In this document: in pieces, positions 39,498 through 47,148 of the stretch
How positions within the stretch are numbered: the stretch's first letter is position 1
How the letters are laid out: each line of letters opens with the position of its first letter
Assembly: GCA_964458605.1 (NCBI GenBank)
Contig: CAYWLS010000016.1
Span: forward strand, 33,987-97,986
Length of the DNA stretch: 64,000 nucleotides
Direction: 5' to 3'
DNA from: JBBSNV01 sp964458605
GTDB taxonomy: Bacteria; Pseudomonadota; Alphaproteobacteria; Reyranellales; JAQSWP01
The notes under the pieces: generated by a model
Database searches by the model: none
Told to the model about the DNA's origin: nothing
What the model saw: the letters and a program-made list of their open reading frames with translations, nothing else
Position numbers and translations under genes: made by a program

Positions 39498-40610
39498 ATG
39501 GAAGTCCGCGCCGCGGTGGCGTTCGAAGCCGGCAAGCCGCTCAGCATCGAAACGGTGAAGCTCGAGGGGCCGCGCGCCGGCGAGGTGCTGGTCGAGATCA
39601 AGGCCACCGGCGTCTGCCACACCGACGCCTATACCCTGTCGGGACTGGATTCGGAGGGCAAGTTCCCCTGCATCCTGGGCCATGAAGGCGCCGGCATCGT
39701 GGTCGATATCGGCCCCGGCGTAACCAGCGTCAAGAAGGGCGACCACGTCATCCCGCTCTACACGCCCGAATGCCGGCAGTGCAAATCCTGCCTCAGCCGC
39801 AAGACCAATCTGTGCACCGCGATCCGCACCACCCAGGGCCAGGGCGTGATGCCGGACGGCAGCTCGCGCTTCTCGCGCGACGGCCGGCCGCTCTGGCACT
39901 ACATGGGCACCTCGACCTTCGCCAACTACACCGTGCTGCCGGAGATCGCGGTGGCCAGGATCCGGCCCGACGCGCCGTTCGACAAGGTCTGCTATATCGG
40001 CTGCGGCGTCACCACCGGCATCGGCGCGGTGATCTGGACCGCCAAGGTGACGCCGGGCGCCAATGTGGTGGTGTTCGGCCTGGGCGGCATCGGGCTGAAC
40101 GTGATCCAGGGCGCGCGGCTGGCCGGCGCCGACAAGATCGTCGGCGTCGACATCAACCCGGCGCGCCGCGCCATGGCCGAGAAATTCGGCATGACCCATT
40201 TCGTCGATCCGCGCGACATGAAGGAAGAGGAGCTGGTGCCCTACCTGGTCGAGCTGACCGATGGCGGCGCCGATTTCAGCTTCGAGTGCATCGGCAACAC
40301 CAAGACCATGCGCCAGGCGCTGGAATGCTGCCATCGCGGCTGGGGCCAGTCGATCATCATCGGCGTGGCGCCGTCGGGCACCGAGATCGCCACGAGGCCG
40401 TTCCAGCTCGTCACCGGGCGGGTCTGGAAGGGCTCGGCCTTCGGCGGGGCGCGCGGCCGCACCGATGTGCCCAAGATCGTCGACTGGTACATGGAGGGCA
40501 AGATCAACATCGACGATCTGATCACCCATGTCATGCCGCTGGAGAAGATCAACGATGCCTTCGACCTTATGCATGAAGGCAAGTCGATCCGCTCCGTGGT
40601 CACCTTCTGA
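39498..40610 (+). CDS. frmA: S-(hydroxymethyl)glutathione dehydrogenase (class III alcohol dehydrogenase)
   Basis: A 370-residue zinc enzyme oxidising the formaldehyde-glutathione adduct to S-formylglutathione with NAD+. Catalytic zinc ligands are Cys40 (TGVCHTDAYTLSG) and His62 (GHEGAGIV), with a third in YIGCGVTTG. Structural zinc cysteines are 92, 95, 98 and 106 (ECRQCKSCLSRKTNLC). The NAD motif is VFGLGGIGLNVIQGARLAG. A GAGGAG site lies just before the ATG at 39498. It is the first of three rightward genes ending in S-formylglutathione hydrolase, so the pair gives formaldehyde detoxification to formate. Confidence 0.96.
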   Translation: MEVRAAVAFEAGKPLSIETVKLEGPRAGEVLVEIKATGVCHTDAYTLSGLDSEGKFPCILGHEGAGIVVDIGPGVTSVKKGDHVIPLYTPECRQCKSCLSRKTNLCTAIRTTQGQGVMPDGSSRFSRDGRPLWHYMGTSTFANYTVLPEIAVARIRPDAPFDKVCYIGCGVTTGIGAVIWTAKVTPGANVVVFGLGGIGLNVIQGARLAGADKIVGVDINPARRAMAEKFGMTHFVDPRDMKEEELVPYLVELTDGGADFSFECIGNTKTMRQALECCHRGWGQSIIIGVAPSGTEIATRPFQLVTGRVWKGSAFGGARGRTDVPKIVDWYMEGKINIDDLITHVMPLEKINDAFDLMHEGKSIRSVVTF

Positions 40611-40623
40611 ACGGAATTTGACG

Positions 40624-41340
40624 ATGCAACCGCAACCCAACGTGCCCCATTCCACCGCCGAGACCGACGACATGGTGCTGCAGCGCCTGCTCGACGGCCG
40701 CTATAGCTGCCGCGCCTTCCAGCCGCGGCAGGTGCCGCGCGACGTGATCGAGCGCCTGCTGGTGCTGGCGCAGCGCACGCCGTCCTGGTGCAACACCCAG
40801 CCCTGGCACCTGCACATCACCAGCGGCGCGGCGACCGACCGCTTCCGCGACGCCTTCTACAAATTCATGCAGGGCAATCCCGCCCCGCAGAGCGACATCC
40901 CGCCGCCGCGCGAATATCGCGGCATCTCGCTGGCGCGACGGCGCGAATGCGGCGCGGCGCTCTACGAATCGGTCGGCATCGCCCGCGGCGACAAGGAGGC
41001 CTATGCGCGCCAGGCGCTGGAGAATTTCCGCCTGTTCGGCGCGCCGCATGTCGCCATCATCACCACCGACGAGCCGCTGGGCGCCTATGGCGCGGTCGAT
41101 GTCGGCGCCTATGTCAGCACTTTCCTGCTGGCCGCCCAGTCGCTGGGCCTGTCGAGCATTCCCCAGGCGGCGCTGGCGATCTATGGCGGCGGCTTCGTGC
41201 GCGACTATTTCAAGATCGCCGAGGACCGCATCCTGGTGTGCGGCATTTCCTTCGGCTACGGCGATTCCAGCCATCCGATCAACCAGTTCCGCACCACCCG
41301 CGCCGCGCCCGAAGAGGCAGCGACGTTCCACGACACCTGA
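40624..41340 (+). CDS. Nitroreductase-family oxidoreductase
   Basis: A 238-residue FMN-dependent reductase of the nitroreductase superfamily. FMN-binding signatures are LDGRYSCRAFQPRQVPRDVI, LVLAQRTPSWCNTQPWHLHI and the C-terminal GLSSIPQAALAIY with ISFGYGDSSHPINQFRTTR. The usual activity is NAD(P)H-dependent reduction of nitro compounds, quinones or flavins. It begins at the ATG at 40624, 13 bases after frmA, and ends 15 bases before fghA, so the three genes probably form one transcript. A nitroreductase is not a known component of the glutathione-formaldehyde pathway, and its role here is unclear. Confidence 0.92.
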   Translation: MQPQPNVPHSTAETDDMVLQRLLDGRYSCRAFQPRQVPRDVIERLLVLAQRTPSWCNTQPWHLHITSGAATDRFRDAFYKFMQGNPAPQSDIPPPREYRGISLARRRECGAALYESVGIARGDKEAYARQALENFRLFGAPHVAIITTDEPLGAYGAVDVGAYVSTFLLAAQSLGLSSIPQAALAIYGGGFVRDYFKIAEDRILVCGISFGYGDSSHPINQFRTTRAAPEEAATFHDT

Positions 41341-41355
41341 AGCGACGGGGCGATC

Positions 41356-42207
41356 ATGGAGTTGATCAGGCAATGGCGCTGCTTCGGCGGCCGGCAGCAG
41401 CTATGGCAGCATCGCTCGGCGGCGCTGGACTGCCCCATGCAGTTCGCCGTCTACCTGCCGCCCCAGGTCGCCGGCAGCAGCACCACCAACGGCGCCGTAC
41501 CGCCGGTGCTGTATTTCCTGTCCGGCCTGACCTGCACCTGGGAGAATTTCACCGCCAAGGCCGGCGCCCAGCGCTATGCCGCGCAGCACGGGCTGGCGCT
41601 GGTGATGCCCGACACCTCGCCGCGCGGCATCGACCTGCCGGGCCAGGACGACAGCTACGATTTCGGCTCGGGCGCCGGCTTCTATGTCGATGCCACCCAG
41701 CCGCCCTGGTCGAAGCACTATCGGATGTATTCCTACGTCACCGAGGAGCTGCCGGCGCTGGTCGCCCGGCACCTACCGGTCGATGCCACGCGCAGCAGCA
41801 TCGCCGGCCATTCGATGGGCGGCCATGGCGCGCTGGTCGCTGCGTTCCGCAACCCGCAGCGCTATCGCGCGGTCTCGGCTCTGGCGCCGATCGTGGCGCC
41901 CAGCCAGGTGCCGTGGGGCGTCAAGGCCTTCGCCGGCTATCTCGGCGAGGATCGCGCGCACTGGGCGCCATACGATGCCACGGCGCTGGCTGCCACCACG
42001 ACATGGCGCCGGCCGATCCTGATCGACCAGGGCGGCGCCGACGAGTTCCTCGATAGCCAGCTCAAGCCGCAGCTGCTGGTCGAGGCCTGCGCCAAAGCCG
42101 GCATCGCGCTCGATTACCGCCAGCACGACGGCTACGACCACAGCTATTATTTCATCGCCAGCTTCATCGGCGATCACATCGCCTTCCATGCCCGGGCGCT
42201 GGCGTGA
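41356..42207 (+). CDS. fghA: S-formylglutathione hydrolase
   Basis: A 283-residue esterase-D/alpha-beta hydrolase that splits S-formylglutathione to formate and glutathione. The family is unmistakable from VLYFLSGLTCTWENFTAKAG, DTSPRGIDLPGQDDSYDFGS, AGFYVDATQPPWSKHYRMYS and YRQHDGYDHSYYFIASFI (catalytic His). The nucleophile is Ser153 in GHSMGGHGAL and the acid is in DQGGADEFLD. The length is standard. It starts at the ATG at 41356, 15 bases after the nitroreductase gene. Together with frmA it completes the cytosolic pathway. Confidence 0.96.
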   Translation: MELIRQWRCFGGRQQLWQHRSAALDCPMQFAVYLPPQVAGSSTTNGAVPPVLYFLSGLTCTWENFTAKAGAQRYAAQHGLALVMPDTSPRGIDLPGQDDSYDFGSGAGFYVDATQPPWSKHYRMYSYVTEELPALVARHLPVDATRSSIAGHSMGGHGALVAAFRNPQRYRAVSALAPIVAPSQVPWGVKAFAGYLGEDRAHWAPYDATALAATTTWRRPILIDQGGADEFLDSQLKPQLLVEACAKAGIALDYRQHDGYDHSYYFIASFIGDHIAFHARALA

Positions 42208-42217
42208 GCGGTGGGGC

Positions 42218-42236
42218 GCCGGCCAGCGCGGCCGGC
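42218..42236. terminator. Hairpin after fghA
   Basis: GCCGGCC (42218-42224), loop AGCGC, and GGCCGGC (42230-42236) form a perfect 7-bp GC stem. It starts 11 bases after the fghA stop and is followed only by TT. It stands between fghA and the convergent 180-codon orphan gene, so it could separate the two transcripts. The missing T-run lowers confidence. Confidence 0.5.
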
Positions 42237-42247
42237 TTAAAGCGCCT

Positions 42248-42790
42248 TCACGGCGGCGTCAGGCCAAGCTGCGGAGCCCGCTCGCTGGCATAGCGCATAT
42301 AGCTCGCCATGAGGGACCGCAACGTGGCGACCTCGCCCGCCGACAATGTCGGATGGTAGACTTTGCCCTCGCCGCGCATGGCCGAAAGGTTATTGCCGAA
42401 GAACAGCTTGTCGTAGATTGACGCGGTCGCGCCGGACTCCAACGAGGCCATGTCGCCAGCCAACGAGGCGACAAGATCCTCCAGCAGATTCCAGCCTTCG
42501 AGGAGAATGGCGCAGGTGCCGGCTGCAAGACGCCGCTGCGGCGCCAGCGCCGCCAGTGCTGACAGGAATTCGTCCAGGTCGAATTCCGCGGCTTCATCCC
42601 AATGAACCGTGTCGGACGAGCCGGGGTTCAGCTTGCGTCGCATCTGCGGCATCGATTCGGCCGACAACAGCTCGCCAGTCGGCAGCAGCAGGAACGAGTC
42701 CCGCTCCGCCTCGCCGGTCGACCACATCAGAATCGTGTCGCCACCGCGACAGCGGAGCGTATAGGGATAAATGTCTCTAGGTTCCGTCAT
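42248..42790 (-). CDS. Hypothetical protein, possible immunity-type orphan
   Basis: A 180-residue acidic cytosolic protein that I do not recognise. It has no signal peptide, membrane helix or catalytic motif. It opens EPRDIYPYTLRCRGGDTILM, suggesting a beta-rich N-terminal half, and ends in a helical segment SAGEVATLRSLMASYMRYAS. It is the last of a leftward row of small unrelated genes (42.2-44.9 kb) with base composition less GC-rich than the surroundings. The size, acidity and company resemble immunity proteins of polymorphic toxins, but no toxin gene is visible. The ATG at 42790 is the likely start. Confidence 0.65.
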   Translation of the reverse strand: MTEPRDIYPYTLRCRGGDTILMWSTGEAERDSFLLLPTGELLSAESMPQMRRKLNPGSSDTVHWDEAAEFDLDEFLSALAALAPQRRLAAGTCAILLEGWNLLEDLVASLAGDMASLESGATASIYDKLFFGNNLSAMRGEGKVYHPTLSAGEVATLRSLMASYMRYASERAPQLGLTPP

Positions 42791-42814
42791 CTGGCGCCGC
42801 TCGCACCGAACACC

Positions 42815-43092
42815 TCATCCCAATTCGAGCGCCTCCGCTTCGGTGCCGGCGACGAAGCAAAACTGCCGGAAGAAATCGTCGACCACAAAGACCTCGTGAT
42901 CGACGGCCTCAACGTCGCCCAATCCGCCGAAGCTGGGCGTCAGACGAACCGATTCCAGTCGATAAACCAGCGCATCGTAACCCGCACCCGCGTCCAGCGC
43001 CCTGATCTCGACACGAAATCGCAGGGTTGCTCCGCCTCCGGAACGATCTCCTGCAGATCGACCACCCGGCATACCGTCGCCTTCACGTGCAT
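42815..43092 (-). pseudogene. Small orphan gene broken by one frameshift
   Basis: Reading leftward from the ATG at 43092, the product begins HVKATVCRVVDLQEIVPEAE. Near 43030 the good reading moves by one frame and continues TLRFRVEIRALDAGAGYDAL to a TAG at 42815, ending DDFFRQFCFVAGTEAEALEL. Joined, the pieces give a plausible ~90-residue beta-rich protein with N- and C-terminal halves of similar composition. The slip lies within GAGGCGGAGCAACCC, a sequence prone to single-base loss. Either the gene is inactivated or the assembly carries a one-base error. The family is unknown. Confidence 0.6.
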
Positions 43093-43128
43093 GGCATCGC
43101 GCCGTCCAATCGCGGCGTGCACGGCGCT

Positions 43129-43632
43129 CTACAACTCAATCTTTTCATATATCGCATCGATTCTTTGTTTAAAGCCGGCTTCCCTGCCAGAAGTTTTTTT
43201 CCTCAAGATATCGATCGCCATGAGAACGCCGACCTTCTGGAATCTCGAATGGGCACGTACCGACAATTCGTCGATCGCATCCAGCGCCGTCTCCCCCTCG
43301 TAAGATCGCGCAACGAAATCGCCGACAACAAAACAAAGCGTTTCGCCTTCATAGTTCGGATAATTCTCAATCAGGATCTTCAACAAATCGGCTTTCTGCG
43401 ATTGCGACAATAAATCCAACGACCAATGCAATTCAAAAAGGAAAGATTCGATGCTTTCCGTATTGCGGAGCTCCGGATCGGATAGAGTCTCAACCGCAAA
43501 TTCGAAGTAATCCGCCGACAGCGTCTTTTGCAGTAACAGCCCCTCCGAAAAAGCGTCGACCAGATCTCTCAAGACAGCGCCAGGCTCGCGCACCCGTTGT
43601 TTCAATTGTTGCGACAGCTCTTTACCGGTCAT
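43129..43632 (-). CDS. Hypothetical helical protein, possible immunity-type orphan
   Basis: A 167-residue protein, almost entirely helical in appearance: KELSQQLKQRVREPGAVLRD, then FELHWSLDLLSQSQKADLLK, then AIDELSVRAHSRFQKVGVLM. It has a HEAT-like or ARM-like look and no catalytic motif. Its codons use more A and T than those of the housekeeping genes. It sits in the row of orphan genes next to tRNA-Phe. The ATG at 43632 is preceded by GGAAGG. I do not recognise the family; an immunity or antitoxin-like role is only suggested by context. Confidence 0.65.
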   Translation of the reverse strand: MTGKELSQQLKQRVREPGAVLRDLVDAFSEGLLLQKTLSADYFEFAVETLSDPELRNTESIESFLFELHWSLDLLSQSQKADLLKILIENYPNYEGETLCFVVGDFVARSYEGETALDAIDELSVRAHSRFQKVGVLMAIDILRKKTSGREAGFKQRIDAIYEKIEL

Positions 43633-43704
43633 CCGTTAGCCGCCTTCCTAACAAAGTCCCGGCGGGACGCAGCCCGCTCTTCCGCCAAAGGTCGGCGAAC
43701 TCCG

Positions 43705-44118
43705 TCAAAAAAAGGAAAGAGTAAGCCTTACGGGAACGCCTATATGCGCCAATCGCGACATTTGCATCGGACTGATCTCGAACTCATGTGTCTTTTCGCA
43801 TCCTCCAGCGACGAAAATATCGATATAGGCCTCCTCCAGCCCCTTTATCGTGCAGATCTTTCCGGTATCGAAATCGATCTTCGCCAGGAATGCCTCGATA
43901 TGGTCCGCCAAACGATCCGAGCACGGCTCGGGCTTGGCTTTGAGATTCCATATCCCGATTTTCCTGACGTATTTTCGGCCTTCCTTGCCGAACTGCACCT
44001 GCCCCTTGAACTGGCCGTAGTCCGGCTTTTTGCCAAGCACCTCCGAAGCTACGCTCGGATCGAGGCTATCTCCACGAAGCCACAAGCCGACGGAAATCGC
44101 ATATTTTGATTCAGGCAT
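43705..44118 (-). CDS. DUF4279 domain protein
   Basis: A 137-residue cytosolic protein with the DUF4279 pattern: AISVGLWLRGDSLDPSVASE, VLGKKPDYGQFKG, then KIGIWNLKAKPEPCSDRLAD and HIEAFLAKIDFDT, and a final strand RLTLSFF. DUF4279 proteins frequently occur as single orphan genes in toxin/immunity neighbourhoods and are thought to be immunity proteins; this is a family-level association. The ATG at 44118 is chosen because GGAG lies nine bases upstream. It is flanked by other short orphan genes on the same strand. Confidence 0.8.
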   Translation of the reverse strand: MPESKYAISVGLWLRGDSLDPSVASEVLGKKPDYGQFKGQVQFGKEGRKYVRKIGIWNLKAKPEPCSDRLADHIEAFLAKIDFDTGKICTIKGLEEAYIDIFVAGGCEKTHEFEISPMQMSRLAHIGVPVRLTLSFF

Positions 44119-44217
44119 TTTTTGCTCCAAAATATCGGATCGGTGTATCCAGCCTGCATCGACATGCTTACCCGCCGTCCGGGTGCCGCCACCAGTCAAG
44201 GCCTAGTCAGGGCCTGG

Positions 44218-44394
44218 CTACAGGCTCTCCGAGAAGCCCCTCAACGCATTGATCAGCGTGCACACTTCGTGCTTGGCCAATTCAACCGGGTCGCCATATC
44301 TGTCGCGAGCGATCAGGCTTATTGCGCCACCTTCATTGATCCAGATCCGGACATCGCTGCCAAAAAGCTCTCGGCTGCGTCCATCATTCGACAT
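44218..44394 (-). CDS. Small hypothetical protein
   Basis: A 58-residue protein starting at the ATG at 44394: SNDGRSRELFGSDVRIWINE, then GGAISLIARDRYGDPVELAK, then HEVCTLINALRGFSESL. Two or three beta strands followed by one amphipathic helix are suggested. No family is recognised. It lies between the DUF4279 gene and a two-helix membrane protein gene within the orphan islet, in the same direction. The purine-rich GAGAGAG upstream could serve as a ribosome site. Confidence 0.55.
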   Translation of the reverse strand: MSNDGRSRELFGSDVRIWINEGGAISLIARDRYGDPVELAKHEVCTLINALRGFSESL

Positions 44395-44437
44395 GATCGA
44401 CTCTCTCTGATTCTGCGGAGACGGACCGTCCGACTGG

Positions 44438-44932
44438 TCACACTCCATTCCTGGCCGCTCGCACGGTCCGGCGAAGGAATGGAATCGTCCTCGCCCATAC
44501 CAGCAGATAGTTCATTCCAAAAAGCCACACGAAACTTGCGGCGACAACGATGGCTATCGTTGGCCAGGCGATCCGGTTGGCCATCGCGACCAGCGAAATA
44601 AAGACAAGCAGACCCACGGCGATTATGAACAATCTCATCGTCGACAGGCGATAGACGACGAGAATGTCGGGACCGCGCCGCACGACTTCGAATATTCCCG
44701 AGCCGACACCGACATAGCGGAAAAACGACCACTGCATTCCGGCATCGTTCTCGAAGCGTAATGTGTTTTGCCGCCGAACCGACTTTATGCCTTGAGCCTC
44801 AAGGTCCTTCGCGATCGACTCCAAAATTGCGTCCGACGCCGAAGCCGGAAGATTTCCGCCCTTTATCTGGCCCTTGATTTCGACGAGCCACATCGCCTCG
44901 AGATCGACGTCGGTGTCAGCGGATTTCCTCAT
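44438..44932 (-). CDS. Hypothetical two-helix membrane protein
   Basis: A 164-residue protein with a soluble N-terminal half (residues 1-100, DAILESIAKDLEAQGIKSVR and QWSFFRYVGVGSGIFEVV) and two membrane helices (about 101-120 LFIIAVGLLVFISLVAMANR and 123-145 WPTIAIVVAASFVWLFGMNY), ending in a basic tail. The layout resembles immunity proteins that protect the membrane, or simple membrane-anchored orphans. No family is recognised. It is the first gene of the leftward orphan row and starts at the ATG at 44932, about 110 bases from tRNA-Phe. Confidence 0.65.
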   Translation of the reverse strand: MRKSADTDVDLEAMWLVEIKGQIKGGNLPASASDAILESIAKDLEAQGIKSVRRQNTLRFENDAGMQWSFFRYVGVGSGIFEVVRRGPDILVVYRLSTMRLFIIAVGLLVFISLVAMANRIAWPTIAIVVAASFVWLFGMNYLLVWARTIPFLRRTVRAARNGV

Positions 44933-45040
44933 CTGGTTGTCGAGGATAACTCAAATGCAACTGCGAGCGCCAGCCATCCAGGGCAGCACGGACACCGCTT
45001 CGCTCAGTCTCGGCAGGCAGGGAAAAGCATTGGGGGCGAG

Positions 45041-45116
45041 TGGTGCCCAGGGCCGGAATCGAACCAGCGACACTGCGATTTTCAGTCGCATGCTCTACCA
45101 ACTGAGCTACCTGGGC
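45041..45116 (-). tRNA. tRNA-Phe (GAA)
   Basis: The reverse strand reads GCCCAGGTAGCTCAGTTGG at the 5' end and closes with CCTGGGCACCA. Acceptor arms GCCCAGG/CCTGGGC pair fully and the CCA is encoded. The anticodon stem GCGAC/..CGC holds the loop CTGAAAA with anticodon GAA, and the T-loop is GGTTCGATTCC. The length is 76 bases. It closes the conserved yacG-side block and borders the orphan islet, a position where tRNA genes often serve as integration sites. I found no duplicated 3' end nearby. Confidence 0.97.
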
Positions 45117-45344
45117 CCGCGCGCTCGAATGCCGGCGAGTTGGCGTCGCGGGCAGCGCCGTCCGGCCATTGGCGCCGGTCGGGCCGGGTGCTTATAGAAG
45201 AACGGGCGGGCGCTGTCCAGCCTTCCGGCTCGGCCCCGGTGCCGCCGTTTTAGGCTGCGATTCCCGTCACTTGCGCCGCGTCGCCCGCGACGCCGCATGG
45301 CGCCTCTGCTATGCTGCCCGCCGCACCGAGGAGGGTGCCCAAGC

Positions 45345-45848
45345 ATGACCGGTTCGACGATTTGCAGGCGCGGGCTGCTGGCGGCCGCCGCGCTGTTGCT
45401 CGCCCTGGCGCCGATGACGCTGCTGCCGCTGGCCGGCGCGCGCGCCGCCGATCCCGCCGCCGAGGCCTTCCTGCACGACATCTATGCCCAGTATGGCGGC
45501 GCCAACACGCCGGGCGTTTCGCTCGACACCGACGAGGCGCTCAACCGCTATTTCGAGCCCGACCTGGTGGCCCTCCTGGTCAAGGACATGGACGAGGCCA
45601 ACAAGAACAACGAGGTGCCTAAGCTCGACGGCGATCCGTTCGTCGATGCCCAGGACTGGGACATCACCCAACTGTCGATCGCCGTCGCCGACGCCGGCGC
45701 CGACCGCGCCCAGGCCACGGTGAACTTCCAGAACTTCAAGCAGCCCAAGACCGTGAAGCTCGACCTGGTCAGGCTGGGCGGCAAGTGGAAGATCCACGAC
45801 ATCCGCTGGGCCGAAGGCACGCTGCGCGAGCTGCTGACCTCGCCTTGA
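45345..45848 (+). CDS. Exported DUF3828-like protein
   Basis: A 167-residue secreted or periplasmic protein. The signal peptide spans about 1-35 (RRGLLAAAALLLALAPMTLL, then a GARAADP cleavage site). The mature part (AEAFLHDIYAQYGGANTPGV, LNRYFEPDLVALLVKDMDEA, and WKIHDIRWAEGTLRELL) matches the DUF3828/SnoaL-like cystatin-fold pattern of small exported proteins, in which a terminal KIxDI strand precedes a short helix. The ATG at 45345 has a GAGGAGGG site upstream. The function is unknown and it stands alone between tRNA-Phe and gene remnants. Confidence 0.8.
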   Translation: MTGSTICRRGLLAAAALLLALAPMTLLPLAGARAADPAAEAFLHDIYAQYGGANTPGVSLDTDEALNRYFEPDLVALLVKDMDEANKNNEVPKLDGDPFVDAQDWDITQLSIAVADAGADRAQATVNFQNFKQPKTVKLDLVRLGGKWKIHDIRWAEGTLRELLTSP

Positions 45849-45990
45849 TCACGCCGTGCGAAGCCGAATTCCGGAATCGCTTCAATCGGGCATTGGAGCG
45901 CGCCGCCGCCGTAGATCGCCGCCTGGGCGGGCACCCTCGCCGAAACGGTGCTGATTGAGCTTCACGACAGCAGTCATGTGGGGGAGTCGC

Positions 45991-46258
45991 CTATCGATCA
46001 ACGATGCGGTGGCCAGTATCTACCTTGGGCCAGAGCCATTTTACAAAGTCATCGACATAGCCGTGATCGCCGTCACCGACGAAAACACCATATTTTTCGT
46101 TCGGATCAGCGGCCACCCGCCGGTTCCCTTCGCCGCCACTTTCCAGCCGGATGATTTGGGGCCATTCAGGCTCATTGAGACAATCGCCATAGCCGACCAG
46201 CGCGACGGCCGATCATTGCCTCGCCGTACCAGTAGCTTGATGCCTCCGACTGCCCCCG
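45991..46258 (-). pseudogene. Frameshifted remnant of an orphan gene next to yacG
   Basis: The 411 bases between the DUF3828 gene and yacG hold no intact gene. The reverse strand contains two adjacent coding-like stretches in different frames. Near 46258-46200 it reads ERGQSEASSYWYGEAMIGR. From about 46210 to the TAG at 45991 it reads ALVGYGDCLNEPEWPQIIR, then YGVFVGDGDHGYVDDFVKWL and PKV. Trp/Tyr-rich, acidic sequence of this kind does not arise easily as antisense noise. No start codon fits, and the 5' end appears cut off at yacG. Bases 45849-45990 show nothing I can assign. Confidence 0.5.
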
Positions 46259-46259
46259 C

Positions 46260-46478
46260 TCACGGCCGCTTGGGCGGCGGCAGATCCTGCTCGCCCAGGC
46301 TGTCGTCCTCGTCGAGATTGGGGCCGGCCGGAATGCGATAGCCTTCCTTCAGCCAGCGCCCCAGATCGATATCGGCGCAGCGCCGCGAACAGAACGGCTT
46401 GTGCTCGGCCATGGCCGGCTGGCCGCAGATCGGACAGGTGGGCGGCTTGACCAGCCGCAGCTTGGGCGTCTCTGCCAT
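46260..46478 (-). CDS. yacG: DNA gyrase inhibitor YacG (zinc-binding)
   Basis: A 72-residue zinc protein. The treble-clef cysteines are CPICGQ and CSRRCADIDLGRWL, the family signature, followed by EGYRIP and an acidic tail. E. coli YacG binds GyrB and inhibits DNA supercoiling, and transfer of that activity to this protein is by homology. The ATG at 46478 lies ten bases after the stop of the band-7-like gene and belongs to the conserved leftward block running from infA/maf. Confidence 0.94.
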   Translation of the reverse strand: MAETPKLRLVKPPTCPICGQPAMAEHKPFCSRRCADIDLGRWLKEGYRIPAGPNLDEDDSLGEQDLPPPKRP

Positions 46479-46487
46479 GGCGCCAGT

Positions 46488-47132
46488 CTACTGCGCCACG
46501 CGCAGGCCGACAAAGCGCAGCTGATCGACCTTGAGCCCGCTGCTTGCCAGGATCTGGTCGATCGCCGCGGCGACCGGCGGTCCCAGCGCCGCCGCGGCGT
46601 CGGGCGCGCCGAGCTGGCCGTCGCTGCGCGCGGCGATGGCGTCGGCGATCGCCTGCTCCGCCGTGCGGCTGGCCAGCCGCGCCGCATCGTCGTCGGCGCC
46701 GGCGAATCGGATCCAGAATTTCCCGGCATCGATCACGCGAAAGGTCAGCAGCGCCTCGTATTGCACCGTGCTGCCCTGCGCCGACTTCGCCGTGCGCCGC
46801 AGCGCGGGCAGCGGCCGGACGCCCTTGTCGATCTGCACCACGTGGTCGAGGATGGGAATGCGGTAGACATGGCCCGCTTGCTTGACGTCGACGATGCGGC
46901 CGCCACGGAAATGCAGCGCGTAATAGCCATCGGCCACGCGGGTGGTGTCGTAGTAGAGAATGCCGGCCACCGCGATCGCCGACAGCACGAACAGCGCGAT
47001 CTCGATCCTGACCCGGCGCCGGCGCCTGGCCTTTGCCGCCTCCAGGGCCGCGGCCTGCTGGGCGCGCCGCTCCAGCGCCGCCCGCCGGCGCGCTTCGAGC
47101 ATCTCATGACCCGATGGCAGACGATCGCTCAA
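46488..47132 (-). CDS. Membrane-anchored band 7/SPFH-like protein
   Basis: A 214-residue protein. A basic, Ala/Arg-rich cytosolic start (residues 1-42) leads to one membrane helix (about 43-61, RIEIALFVLSAIAVAGILYY). A C-terminal domain follows that resembles the N-terminal half of band-7 proteins such as HflC (VADGYYALHFRGGRIVDVKQ, then GHVYRIPILDHVVQIDKG, then VQYEALLTFRVIDAGKFWIRF). It may work with the FtsH-HflKC type of membrane quality control, which is inference. The start is TTG at 47132, supported by a GGAGG site a few bases upstream. It is inserted between the RNase gene and yacG in the same direction. Confidence 0.75.
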   Translation of the reverse strand: MSDRLPSGHEMLEARRRAALERRAQQAAALEAAKARRRRRVRIEIALFVLSAIAVAGILYYDTTRVADGYYALHFRGGRIVDVKQAGHVYRIPILDHVVQIDKGVRPLPALRRTAKSAQGSTVQYEALLTFRVIDAGKFWIRFAGADDDAARLASRTAEQAIADAIAARSDGQLGAPDAAAALGPPVAAAIDQILASSGLKVDQLRFVGLRVAQ

Positions 47133-47148
47133 CGCAGCCTCCGCTCGG

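Noticed and set aside
41356..42207. Generic esterase annotation
   Set aside because: The full set of S-formylglutathione hydrolase motifs and the frmA neighbour make the specific call secure.
42940..43122. Stand-alone 60-residue gene on the reverse strand
   Set aside because: Its second half changes character at the point where the neighbouring frame becomes protein-like, so it is better read as the first part of a frameshifted gene.
45041..45116. Attachment site of an integrated element at tRNA-Phe
   Set aside because: No integrase gene and no second copy of the tRNA 3' end were found in the flanking 5 kb, so only the composition change is reported.
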